Assembly: GCA_947685225.1 (NCBI GenBank)
Contig: CANTUV010000009.1
Span: 9,114,001 to 9,178,000, forward strand
DNA from: Garcia nutans
Lineage: Eukaryota > Streptophyta > Magnoliopsida > Malpighiales > Euphorbiaceae
Direction: 5' to 3'
Length of the DNA stretch: 64,000 nt
Shown in pieces: positions 11,414-22,210 of this stretch (its first letter is position 1; every line of letters begins with the position of its first letter). The notes below the pieces were generated by a model that saw only the letters and a program-made list of their open reading frames with translations, was not told the DNA's origin and searched no databases. The position numbers and the translations under genes were made by a program.

Positions 11414-12731
11414 TGAGTTGGGGATTTTGACCTTGACTCCCGGCAATTGTATCTTCAGTACTGTTCGACTTGCGGCCTTAGTGAACAGGGGCTTAAACTC
11501 AAAGAAAGGGAGTTGTCACCCAGATAAATTAGGCAAATAAAGAAAGGGTAGTGACTTGATTCCTAAAGAATCTCCAACCTCCTACTAGTTTCAGAAAGTT
11601 GAGTATACATAGCTATAATAGGACGTATACTTCTATTGATATATATCCAAGTCATTAAAACCAGCTTCCTTTTTGGGTCCTAATATTATATCATTTTAAA
11701 TATCACAATATTATCCTCTACGCAAGAAATAAGATTATACAAAGGGAAAACTAGAGACCTTTTATTCATATTAGATAAAACATATACATGACAAGAGAAT
11801 GTTCAAAACTAATAAAAATAAAAATAAATGAGCACCCTTCTATAATAGAAACAAGCCCTTACATCTAGTTATAAATCCTATGCACCAATCTAAAAATAAA
11901 AGTACATTAGAAAGCCTACCACATTATTTTTAAGAAAATTACCAAAAATCATAATAAAACCGAGCAATAAGGCACAATATGCATCAATATTCATATAACA
12001 TTACATATCACATCATAATCACTCATAATCATCATAATTAATCATAACAAGACATTTAAAGCATGTTCATATCAAAAGGGAGGTCTAAGCCTACACGGCA
12101 CACTAATTGAGGTAAAATTACACTATCATGGATAAAATAATAGATTATGTTAAAATTACTCAGAAACATCATAATTCAACATAAATCATCAACTGAGGGC
12201 CAGATAGACATATTAGGAATAAATCAGGGGTAAAAACACGAAATGCAAGTATATCTAAATAAAAGTCTGGTCCATTTATGCAAAAATCCAATTTTCATCC
12301 AAAATGTGAACATTTCATTTTAAACATCTTAAAACATGCTGAGAAAAATATTAAATCAATTTACACTCAATATAGGGCTTAAAAATAGCTTAGCACAACA
12401 AGTAAGCCAAAAGTCAATCTAAAATCCAAAATTAGTGTTTTTCATAAAAAAAATCTTAAATATCATTTTTAATTATCTTAGAACATCTAATAAATCATAA
12501 AAAAAAAAAAATTCACCAACGGGAAAATTGCCAGTTAAAGACTGGCAAACTGCTAGTTCTCAACTGGCGGTTTTTCGATTGAGCAAAAGTAGCTGTTACA
12601 ATCTCGTTTCGATTGGATTTCAAAGTTTTTCCAATTTTTGATGAAAAATTCAATTTTAGGTTGGTTTTAGGTTTGCTTTTTAATGATTTCTTGAATGTTC
12701 AGATTTCGTCAATATTATTTTTCAAATCCAA
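11414..12731. mobile_element. Decayed Tat-like LTR remnant
   Basis: From TGAGTTGGGGATTTTGACC it follows the order of the LTR at 287: GGGAGTTGTCACCCAGAT, GTGACTTGATTCCTAAAG, TCATTAAAACCAGCTTCC, then long AT-rich sequence. A short GC-rich inverted-repeat patch lies at about 12520-12590 (GCCAGTTAAAGACTGGC and GCTAGTTCTCAACTGGC). No clean right end or TSD was found. Confidence 0.5.
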
Positions 12732-12732
12732 A

Positions 12733-12905
12733 TGAAAATTCTCCCACTATTCTTTAAGGAGACTGATGGAATCAGCTCGATGGGCTACAAAGATTATTTG
12801 AAAATTCTCTCCTTGTTTCTTGAGGAGGTTGGTAAAGTAATCATGTTGGGCATTGAGAGCCATTTGAAAGTTTTCTTGTTTCTTGAGGAAAGCTTCCAAG
12901 CAAGG
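12733..12905 (+). repeat. 66 bp tandem repeat, about 2.6 copies, open as 22-residue units
   Basis: Units begin TGAAAATTCT at 12733 and 12799 and a shorter one begins TGAAAGTTTT at 12865. The plus strand is open across all units (12732-12914), giving a repeated LKILSLFLEEVGKV-like peptide. The unit is divisible by three, so the open frame may simply follow from the period. No protein is recognised. Confidence 0.6.
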
Positions 12906-12924
12906 GAGTGTTAGTGTTGTCTCT

Positions 12925-14931
12925 TTGTGGCTTACATGGGTATGGACCTAACGACTTGCACATATGGACCTAACGAGTGGGATACTAGTGATGAGTGACT
13001 CATGGTTAATGGCTCATATGTAGGCTAGGGTAGATGATGCTTTTTATTTGGTATGGCCAAATTGTTAGTCAATGGGTCATGGTTCATGTGTCTAGATGGT
13101 TGGGCTCATGGGGCATGGTTCATATGAAATCTAGATTGTGAAGCGAACTAGCTAGGAGCATGAATTTTAGGGCTTGGTATATGTGGCCACATGGTTATGT
13201 GAATGGGCTATGGTCCATGGTTTGAGATGGTTTACATGGGTATGTTTTATATGGTAAAATGGTTGGGTAGATGGGCTATGATTTATGGTTTAAGGTGGTT
13301 TACATGGGTATGGTTGATGCAGTAGGTGATTAGGGCTATTGGTCCAAATCTTGAGATGGTTCACGTGAGTATGGTTCATGTGGTCAAGAGGTTTGGTGTA
13401 TAGGAAGCCATTGTGGTTGGGTTGGATGGGTATGGTCCCAAAAGGTGTGCCATGTAGATAGCCGGGATGATGGGCCATTGTGGCTGAGTCAGATAGGTAT
13501 GTTCCTTAAAGGTGAGCCATGTGGCTTGATATATTTGATAGGTGTGTTGCCAAAAAGTGAGTCATGTGGCCTGATAATAAGGTGAGGTAAGCTAGATGGG
13601 TGTGTTCCCAAAAGGTAAGCCATGTGATTAGGTCAAATGTTGAACCATTATGGCTAATTTGGATGTTTGAACTTATTATGGATGGATTAGATGTTGAGCC
13701 CATTGAGGCAAAGTAGGAAGAGCTAGCTCTTGTCGCTAAGATTCTATGAGGTTAACTCTTGTGTATGGGTTTAACTCTTGTGGTTAAGGTTAATACAGAT
13801 AAACTTGATTTTAGCTGTCAAACCATGTGGCCATGACTTATGATGGTGAGCCATTATGACCAAGTTGGATGGGTGTGTTTCCAAAAAGGTGAGCCATGTG
13901 ATTAGGTTAGATTGCGAGTCATTGTGGCTAGGTGTGATGGGTTTGTTCATAAAAGGTTAACCATGAAGTAAATGGTTGAAGCCATGTGGCTTATAGAGGT
14001 GTAGTCCATTGTGGTTTGAATTGTTGTGGCTTTGGGAGGCTAGTTATGATTTCTACCAGTTTAAGCCATGTGGCTAAGAGAAGATAGGGTTAGGCCCTTA
14101 ATGATTTCAGGCCATATGGCTTAATGAAATAGGGCATGGTCCCTAATGGTTTAAGCCATATGGCTTAGTGAAATAGGGTATGGTCCCTAATGGTTTAAGC
14201 TAAGTGGCTTGGTAAAATAAGGTGTGATCCCTAATGGTTAAGCCATGTGGTCATATTGGGCATCACCCCTAAGGCTTGAGTCATATGGCTCAATGAAATA
14301 AGGCATAGTCCCTAACAGTAAAAGATATATGGCTCAATGCAATAGGGTTTGGTCCCTAATTGTTTAAGCTATATGGTATGTTTCTAGCTTTACTTGAGTG
14401 GTTCCTATTTATTTGGTTTAGCCTTTATGGCCTTGGTTTAGGTCTAAGGGTTCATGTCTAAAGGGCTAAGCCATTATGGCTATGATCCATGTTTAAAGGT
14501 GAAGCCTTGATGGTTATATCTATACTTATGAGATAAGCGAATGTGGCTTAGGTTTGATTCCTAATGGCTAAGCTGACATGGCTCAAACTTGTGCTAGGTC
14601 AAAGTGATTCAGACAACATGGCTTGGTTTTGGTGATTAAGCTAATGATAATCGAGCTGATGTGGCATCGATTTCGTTTGGATGGGTTAGGCTTATGTGAT
14701 GGTCAAGCTAATATAGCTTGTTTTTGTGGGTTAAATCTATGATGTGGATTGAGCCAATGAAGTTTAGGTTAGATGGTCAAGCGGGTGTGGCTTAGCTATG
14801 GAGATTGGAGGTTAAGCTGATTGTGCCTTAGCTATGGAGATTAAAGGTTAAGCCGATTGTGGCTTTGGTTTGATGGGTTAAGCCTATAGGGCTCAAATTC
14901 GACGTGATTGGTCAAGCCAATTAGGCTCAAT
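12925..14931. repeat. Degenerate repeat field with AAGCCATGTGGCTT palindromes
   Basis: Two kilobases built from variants of AAGCCATRTGGCTTA and GATGGGCTATGGTTCATG-type phrases. In 14040-14380 the order is clearest: a repeating unit of roughly 45-50 bp reading TTAAGCCATATGGCTTAGTG-AAATAGGGYATGGTCCCTAATGG. The core AAGCCA-TG-TGGCTT is self-complementary. The same kind of repeat resumes at 24627, so element A landed inside it. It may be the variable repeat region of an old Tat/Ogre-type element. Confidence 0.6.
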
Positions 14932-15807
14932 TTCATTGTAATATCCTCATGTATGCCCTAAAAGTTTTGTTTATGTTGTTGTTGTTGTAAATGGGATTGA
15001 ATGTATATGTTATGTGATAAGAAATTGAGAAGAGAATGCTTGTGTATATGTGTTTTGGGAAAGAAAATAGGGTTTAGAGAGAAATGTATATGTTGTTTAT
15101 ATGATGATATAACTAACATATAAATATGTCAAAGGGAGAGTCAATGGAAGAGATATTTATTTGTGTTGAGTGTGTAATTACATATATGGGTATATAAGAG
15201 ACAAAAGGTTAGTTATATGGTTGAGGGCATTTTGGTAATTGATTGGATAAAATCTCTTGGTGGAGATTTAAAGAAGAAAAGCTATTTGATTTGTGTTGGA
15301 TTTTCATTTCTTCTCATGTGTGTGCCGACCATCCAAGAAGAGAAAGAGCAAGAGAGGTGTTCTTGATGCTTGAAGCAAATTGAAGAAGCAATCAAAGGAT
15401 TTGGTTAAAGATTTGTGAAATTTCTTCATTTGAGGTAAGATCTTTTCCTTGATTTCTTCTTTTCCTTTGAAGGAGTGTTTGAAGTGAATTAGGGTTTGTA
15501 GGATTTGATGATGAGATGTGTTTATGATGTGTTTTCAAGTGTTAAAGTGATTTTAAGTTAAAAGGTTACATAGGTGTTGTTGTGGAAAGTGGTAGATGTT
15601 GATTTTGAAAGATTATGAATGATGTTGGATTTTAGGGTTTTGAAATGGTATTTGTTTAAATGTAATATTAATGTATTGTGAAGTGGTTTTTGTGATGAAT
15701 ATGTGTTTAGAACATTGATTATATTCATTTGAAACATGTTATATGGTGTATATTGTGTTGAGTGATATTAGAAGAGAATTGGTTTTGGTTAGGGTGTTGT
15801 TCTTGGG

Positions 15808-15961
15808 TGACACGGCCAAAGGCATTGAGAGACACGGCCAAGTCATGAAATTTTGGACGTGTTGGGTTGATTTTTAGGAGACACGGCCGTGTCCCATGCC
15901 AGTGTCTATCACTGCCAAAATTCAGTTGAGAGACACGGCCACAAGCTTGGCCGTGTCCCTC
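15808..15961. repeat. GACACGGCC palindrome cluster in 5' LTR of element A
   Basis: Includes a perfect 14 bp palindrome GACACGGCCGTGTC (15880-15893) and a 26 bp inverted repeat with 10 bp arms GACACGGCCA / TGGCCGTGTC (15932-15957). Single half-sites lie at 15809 and 15831. The 3' LTR carries the same cluster at 23083-23235. Confidence 0.85.
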
Positions 15962-16380
15962 AAATGTGTTGGCTACTGTTTTTATTTTTGTTCTTTTTGT
16001 ATGGTTTTGTTTCTTCAAAGATATTATTGATACTTAAACCTAAACATAAACACTTTAAATATACTTCAAAGATAAGAAGGACTTAATCAAACATATGGGG
16101 AACATACATTCATTGATGTTGAGATTGTAGCACACCTTTGTTGATATTGATGATACATATCAACAATGTTAGACTATATGCATTGTGAATGGTAATGTGG
16201 TATGTACTTTGAAATGTTGTATCAATGATGTTATATGATTAATATGAATTGAGATATAGTTTGATTTGAGGCCATTGTGATTGGCTATGATGATTCAATT
16301 GAAAGATACATGGCATATTTGCCTAATTGATGAGAATTGAGAATGAAATGTGAATGAATTGTGTGGCTAATGTGTTATTC

Positions 16381-16640
16381 CATTTTCAGAGTTTGTTGTT
16401 GGCGGCATGCCTAATAAGTGTAACAATCTCTTGAATTTAGGTTGGATTGAATCCTTGAAGCCTAATTGAGATGTTACCACCCTTGAAGCTAGGTTGTGTT
16501 GGTTCTTGAAGCCAAGTTGGGTTGAAGCTTAGCATGCTTTGCTCCCCTTGAAGCTTGGTTGAACCTAATACTTGAAGCCTAGTTGGGTATATGATATTGA
16601 TGAATGTGATAACAAAACCAAAGCATTAACTCTGAAAATT
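16381..16640 (+). other. Complementary arms CATTTTCAGAGTT / AACTCTGAAAATT in LTR
   Basis: The arms lie at 16381-16393 and 16628-16640 and could close a loop of about 230 nt. The loop begins with the self-complementary GGCATGCC (16405 region) and holds repeated CTTGAAGCC phrases. The other copy is at 23655-23914. The role is unknown; transcript folding is an inference. Confidence 0.55.
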
Positions 16641-16881
16641 GAATGGCATATTAGTGTGTATTGGGCCCATGCTTGTCTTTGTTTAGTGTTGTTTATGAAT
16701 GGTTTAATGAGTAACTAATGAGGTATATGAAAAGATGTTGAAATGTGATATGTCTACTTATATTGAATTATGAAATGTAAAGTATGTTGTTAGCTTTGCA
16801 TATATGATGATACATGTATAATATGGATTGACAATTTACATTGCATTGCACTTAAGCATAACATTAGCATGAATTATCTTA

Positions 16882-16923
16882 CTAAGCCTTTGGCTTAGCG
16901 CGATAGTATTTAATCGCGCAGGT
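16882..16923 (+). other. Twin stem-loop motif, element A 5' LTR
   Basis: Stem 1 is CTAAGCC-TTT-GGCTTAG. Stem 2 is GCGCGAT-AGTATTTA-ATCGCGC, sharing the G that follows stem 1. CAGGT follows in part. It lies 426 nt before the LTR end. Confidence 0.75.
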
Positions 16924-17356
16924 GATAGAGTTGATAGAGTTGAACCCGAGAGCTCTTCGAGACCGAGTGAGAGTAGACGTTGAAGAGTTGATTTTGGGAA
17001 CTTAAAGATCAGAGCAGACTTGCCAATCATGTATAACTCTTTTATATTTTGTAAATATTGTTTATAGTGTGAATATATGTATATTTGTAAATATGAATTT
17101 AAATGTTTTCATATATGTAAATATTTTCTATATTCCGCTGCGTATTAAGTAAATGTATACATATATATATATCTATTTGTTTTATATAATAAGTTAATGA
17201 CTTATTTTCTATAATGTATATGAGAAAGAAGATAGTATTATTTAAAACCATTTGAATGTTAATAATATCCATAGCATCCCTATGTTTAGTGCATGTATAC
17301 TACATTGTGGTGGTTGTAGTGTGCATGTATTGAATGTGGGGGTGTTACAATTGTTT

Positions 17357-17369
17357 TGGTATCAGAGCC
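17357..17369 (+). other. Primer binding site, initiator tRNA-Met type
   Basis: TGGTATCAGAGCC, complementary to the 3' end of plant initiator tRNA-Met, begins seven bases after the 5' LTR end. This primer is usual for Tekay and other plant chromoviruses. Confidence 0.93.
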
Positions 17370-17522
17370 TAGGTTTGAGATTCTCAACCTAGGTAAAATG
17401 TAAGAAAAAGAAATGTTTTGATTTTAAAAAAAATTGGTTTTGAAATAAAATACATGTTTGGGATTGGCAATCTCTGATCTTTAATAAGGTATAATCTGCT
17501 GTGTTTGCAGACATAGGTTGTG

Positions 17523-20500
17523 ATGGACTCTCACTTACGTCAGTCAGTTGAGGGTAGTGAGGAGAGTGTAGCTCCGGAGGATAGAGCTAGAGTTGATAGT
17601 GCTGAGGAGGCACCTGCTTCAGTGTCGGGGAGACCAGTTGGTGAGGAGGTTCCACCAGCTTGGCTTAGGCATGTGGTTGAGACTTTGAGGCAAGCACCAG
17701 TGCAACCACCACCACCCCCTCAGCCTGTGGTATCAGTGAGGCACTATGATAAACTAAGGAAGTATGGAGCATAGGATTTCCTTGGTACTACTGATCTAGC
17801 TGTGGCTGAGCAATGGCTTGATAAAGTACAAAGGATTTTTATTCAGTTGCAAGCCACATCGGAGGAAAAGTTTGATTATGCAAGATCTTTGCTACAGAAG
17901 GATGCATACGACTGGTGGAGGACAGTGCCCCATTCTATGGATGATCCACCAACCTTGTCATATGTGGATTTTCTGAGAGAATTTGAATTGAAGTATACTC
18001 CTTGGGAGTACAAGGACATGAAGAAGATGGAGTTTTTGAGCTTGAAGCAAGACAGCAGGACTGTAACTGAATATGAGGTTGAGTTTGTTAGATTAAGCCA
18101 TTATGCTGGGGGCATTATAGCTGATGAGATTGACAGATGCAGGAGATTTGAGGAGGGATTGAGGCCCTCTATCATGTGTTTGGTGGCTAGATCTAGATAT
18201 CATGATTTTTCTCAGCTAGTGGCAGCAGCTCGAAGTGTAGAGCGAGCTCAAGTTATTGCAGCTGCTTCAGAGGAAGAGGTTAGGGTTAGGAGGCCCCAGT
18301 TTGAGGCAGGGTCTTCTTCAGCTAAGAGAGGTAAAGGAAGCTTTGTTCCTCGGAGTAGTAGGAGTCAGAGATCAGCTGGTAGGTCAGTGCAGTTACAGAG
18401 GCAGAGATTTAGACCTGCAGCTTCAGTGGCAAGTGCTCTGACCCCAATGACTCAGAGATCCACCCTACCCATTTGCATTCATTGTGGTAGACCACATGGA
18501 GGTTCTTGCTGGAAGACTGGTGTAGCAGGGGTATGCTTCAGATGTGGATCACCTAATCACTTTGTGAGAGATTGTCCTGAGAGGCAAGAGCAGATGTCAG
18601 TTGATACTGCAGCTTCTCGACCTAGTGTGAGGGGAGGTCGAGGAGGCAGAGGTGTTAACCGGGGAGGCAGATCTGGGTTCAGTGCCAGAGGAGGTTCTAC
18701 ATCCAGGGAGAGTAGACCAGAGGAAGTTGGATCTTCCCAGAGGATATATGTTATGCAGAGGCAGCCAGATGCTTCGGCAGTCATAGCTGGTACTTTTTCT
18801 TTATTTAATATTTCAGTACTTGCTTTGATTGATCCTGGTTCCACACATTCCTATATTAGTGCATCCGTTTTGCCTGTGTCTGATATGCATGCTGAGTTCC
18901 TAGGATTTGATGTGTTGGTGACAAATCTGTTAGGGCATAGTGTGATTGTGAGCAAGGTGCACCGAGATAGTGCAGTGAGGGTGCAAGGTGAGGAGTTCCT
19001 TGGAGATTTGATTGAGATGCCATTTAAGGAATATGATGTGATTCTAGGCATGGACTGGCTATCTAAACATGGAGCTGTGGTAGACTGTAAAAGGAAAATT
19101 GTTTCTTTGAGAACTGCTGATGGTAGAGAGGTGATAGTATCTAATGAGCAGGAACAGCTAGCCTCCTTATTTGTTTCAGCTGTTACAGCTCGGAGATTGA
19201 TTAGAAAGGGGTGTGAAGCCTATCTTGCTCATGTGATAGATACTAGAGTGAAGGGTTCTCCCATTGATAGTATTGCTACAGTTGCGGAGTTCCCAGATGT
19301 ATTTCCAGAGGAGTTGCCAGGGTTACCTCCTGAGAGAGAGGTGGAGTTCGGTATTGAATTATTGCCTGGTACCACTCCTATCTCTAGTACTCCTTATAGA
19401 ATGGCACCAGCAGAATTGAGGGAATTGAAAGTGCAATTGCAGGAGTTGTTGGATAAGGGATTTATTCGCCCTAGTGTCTCACCTTGGGGAGCTCCTGTTT
19501 TATTTGTGAAGAAAAAAGATGGTACTATGAGGTTGTGTATCGATTATAGGCAATTGAACAAGGTGACTATTAAAAATAAATATCCTTTGCCTAGAATTGA
19601 TGATCTCTTTGATCAATTGAAGGGTGCAGCTGTGTTTTCTAAAATTGATTTGAGATCTGGGTACCATCAGCTGAGAGTCAGAGCTGAAGATGTTCCTAAG
19701 ACAGCTTTTCGGACCAGGTATGGGCATTATGAGTTTCTAGTTATGCCTTTTGGCCTGACGAATGCACCGGCAGCTTTTATGGATTTGATGAATAGGGTGT
19801 TTAGGCCCTATTTGGATCAGTTTGTGGTAGTGTTTATTGATGATATTCTAGTATATTCGCGGAATAAAGAGGAACATGACAAGCATCTGCGGATTGTGTT
19901 GCAGATTTTGAGAGAGAAGCAGTTGTTTGCTAAACTGTCGAAGTGTGAGTTCTGGTTGGACCAAGTAGCTTTTCTCGGTCATATAGTTTCAGCGGAAGGC
20001 ATTAGAGTTGATCCAAGTAAAGTTGAAGCTATTCTGAATTGGAGTCCACCCAAGTCTGTAACTGAAGTTAGAAGTTTTCTGGGTTTGGCAGGCTATTACT
20101 GACGGTTTGTGAAAGGATTTTCTTTGATAGCTACTCCACTCACCAGATTACTTCGAAAGGGAGTGAGATTTATGTGGACGGATCAGTGTCAGGCTAGTTT
20201 TGAGCAGTTGAGAGAAATGTTGACTCAAGCACCTGTTCTTACTTTACCTGTGGAAGGCAAACCATATGTGATTTACAGTGATGCTTCACATAGTGGTTTG
20301 GGTTGTGTGCTGATGCAAGAAGGTAAAGTTATAGCTTATGCATCTCGACAGTTGAAACCGCATGAGCTTAATTATCCGACCCATGATTTGGAGCTAGCAG
20401 CCATTGTGTTTGCATTGAAGATTTGGCGACACTATCTGTTTGGGGAGAAATGTTTCATCTACACTGATCACAAAAGTTTGAGATATTTGGGGGTCCAGAA

Positions 20501-22199
20501 AGAGCTCAATCTTCGGCAGAGAAGATGGTTAGAATTGATTAAAGACTACGACTGTTTGATTGATTATCATCCAGGTAAAGCAAATGTGGTTGCTGATGCC
20601 TTGAGTCGGAAGTCTTTAGCAGGTTTAACTGTTTATTCGCTCTCGTTGCTTGTTGAGTTGAGAGCGTTACATGTCAGTTTTGTACCTTGTGATGATGGTG
20701 CATTGTTGGCACAGTTGCATTTGAAACCAGTTTTGTTGGATCAGATTAAAGAGGCTCAGTTGGCTGATGAAAAGATTCAGAAGATTGTTTCAGATTGCCA
20801 GAACGGGAAAAGTAGAGATTTTATTGTGAGAAATGATGGGAGTCTCTGGTTTAAGAACAGATTGTGTGTACTGGATGATGCTAATTTGAAAAGGATCATT
20901 TTTGAAGAAGCACATCAGTCAGTATTTGCTATGCATCCGGGCAGTACCAAGATGTATCATGATTTGAGGCAGCATTACTGGTGGTCTGGTATGAAGAGAG
21001 ACATTGCGGAGTTTGTATCCAGATGTCTCACATGTCAGAGGATAAAAGCAGAGCATCAAGTTCCAACAGGGTTACTTCAACCGTTGTCAGTACCTGAATG
21101 GAAGTGGGATAGAGTGACAATGGATTTTGTGTCTGGTTTGCCATTGACACAAAGGAAGCATGATGCCATATGGGTGATTGTTGATAGGTTGACTAAGACA
21201 GCTCATTTCCTTTCGGTTCGGATGAATTACTCTTTGGAAAGGTTAGCTGAGCTGTATATCCATGAGATTGTGAAGTTGCATGGTGTTCCAACTTCTATAG
21301 TGTCTGATCGAGATCCCCGGTTTACTTCCAGATTTTGGAAGAGTTTGCATAGTGCTTTGGGTTCCCGACTGCACTTCAGTACTGCTTTTCATCCACAGAC
21401 AGATGGACAGTCAGAGAGGGTGATACATATTATTGAGGATATGTTGAGAAGCTGTGTCATTGATTTCTCTGGAAGTTGGGACAGATTTCTACCGCTTGTG
21501 GAGTTTGCTTACAATAACAGTCACCAATCCAGCATTGGTATGGCACCGTTTGAAGCATTGTATGGCAGACGGTGTAGGACACCTCTTTGTTGGAGTGAAC
21601 TTGGGGAAAGTAAATTAATTGGGCCTGATTTGATTCAAGAAACTGAAGAAAAAGTGAAGTTGATTCGAGGCAGGTTGAAAGCAGCTTCAGATCGACAGAA
21701 GTCTTATGCGGATCTGAAAAGGAGAGACATAGAGTTTGATGTTGGAGATAAGGTATTTTTGAAAGTATCTCCTTGGAAGAAAATTTTGAGGTTCGGTCGG
21801 AAAGGGAAATTGAGTCCTCGATTCATTGGACCGTATGAAGTTTTGGAAAGAGTTGGGCCAGTTGCTTATCGACTCGCTTTGCCACCTGAGTTGGATCGTA
21901 TTCATAATGTATTTCATGTTTCTATGTTGAGGAGATACAGATCGGATCCATCTCATGTGTTGCCAATTGAATCTATCGAAGTGAGCCCAGATTTGACATT
22001 TGAAGAGGAACCAGTTGCTATCTTGGCACGTGATGTGAAAGAGTTGAGAAACAAAAGAGTGCCACTTGTGAAGATTTTGTGGAAGAATCATGGAAAAGAA
22101 GAAGCAACTTGGGAAAGTGAGCATACTATGCGAGATCAGTACCCTCAATTTTTTTCGAACATGATATCAGGTAATTTCGAGGATGAAATTTCTTTTTAG
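17523..22199 (+). pseudogene. gag-pol polyprotein of element A, two internal stops
   Basis: One frame of 1559 codons from ATG 17523. Gag includes AEQWLDKVQRIF and YDWWRTVPHS, followed by a CCHC zinc knuckle from Cys338 (CFRCGSPNHFVRDC). The protease has Asp437 in IDPGSTHSYI. RT has FIDDILVYS with Asp773-Asp774. RNase H has Asp920 in YSDASHSG. The integrase has an HHCC finger and D1201-D1262-E1298 with D35E spacing. A chromodomain-like end holds VKILWKNHGKEEATWESE. Stops are TAG at 17772-17774 (GAG in element B) and TGA at 20100-20102 (CGG in element B). The original stop is also lost, so the frame runs 12 or so codons further and ends inside the polypurine tract. All catalytic residues are present. 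Confidence 0.93.
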
Positions 22200-22210
22200 A
22201 GGGGGAGAAT
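22198..22210 (+). other. Polypurine tract of element A
   Basis: AGAGGGGGAGAAT abuts the 3' LTR. It overlaps the last base pair of the TAG that ends the extended gag-pol frame. Confidence 0.9.

Larger units (their letters stand above)
14937..17349 (+). mobile_element. 5' LTR of element A
   Basis: 2413 bp, TGTAAT..GTTACA. It contains a GACACGGCC palindrome cluster (15808-15961), a CTTGAAGCC/CTTGAAGCT repeat zone (about 16430-16590), complementary CAGAGTT and AACTCTG arms, and the twin stem-loop at 16882-16923. Confidence 0.95.

Noticed and set aside
17357..17369. A tRNA-Met gene
   Set aside because: Only the 13 bp complementary to the tRNA 3' end is present, placed as a primer site.
21687..22148. 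A 153-codon minus-strand open frame over integrase
   Set aside because: It is the antisense shadow of the gag-pol frame; the same shadow occurs opposite element B.
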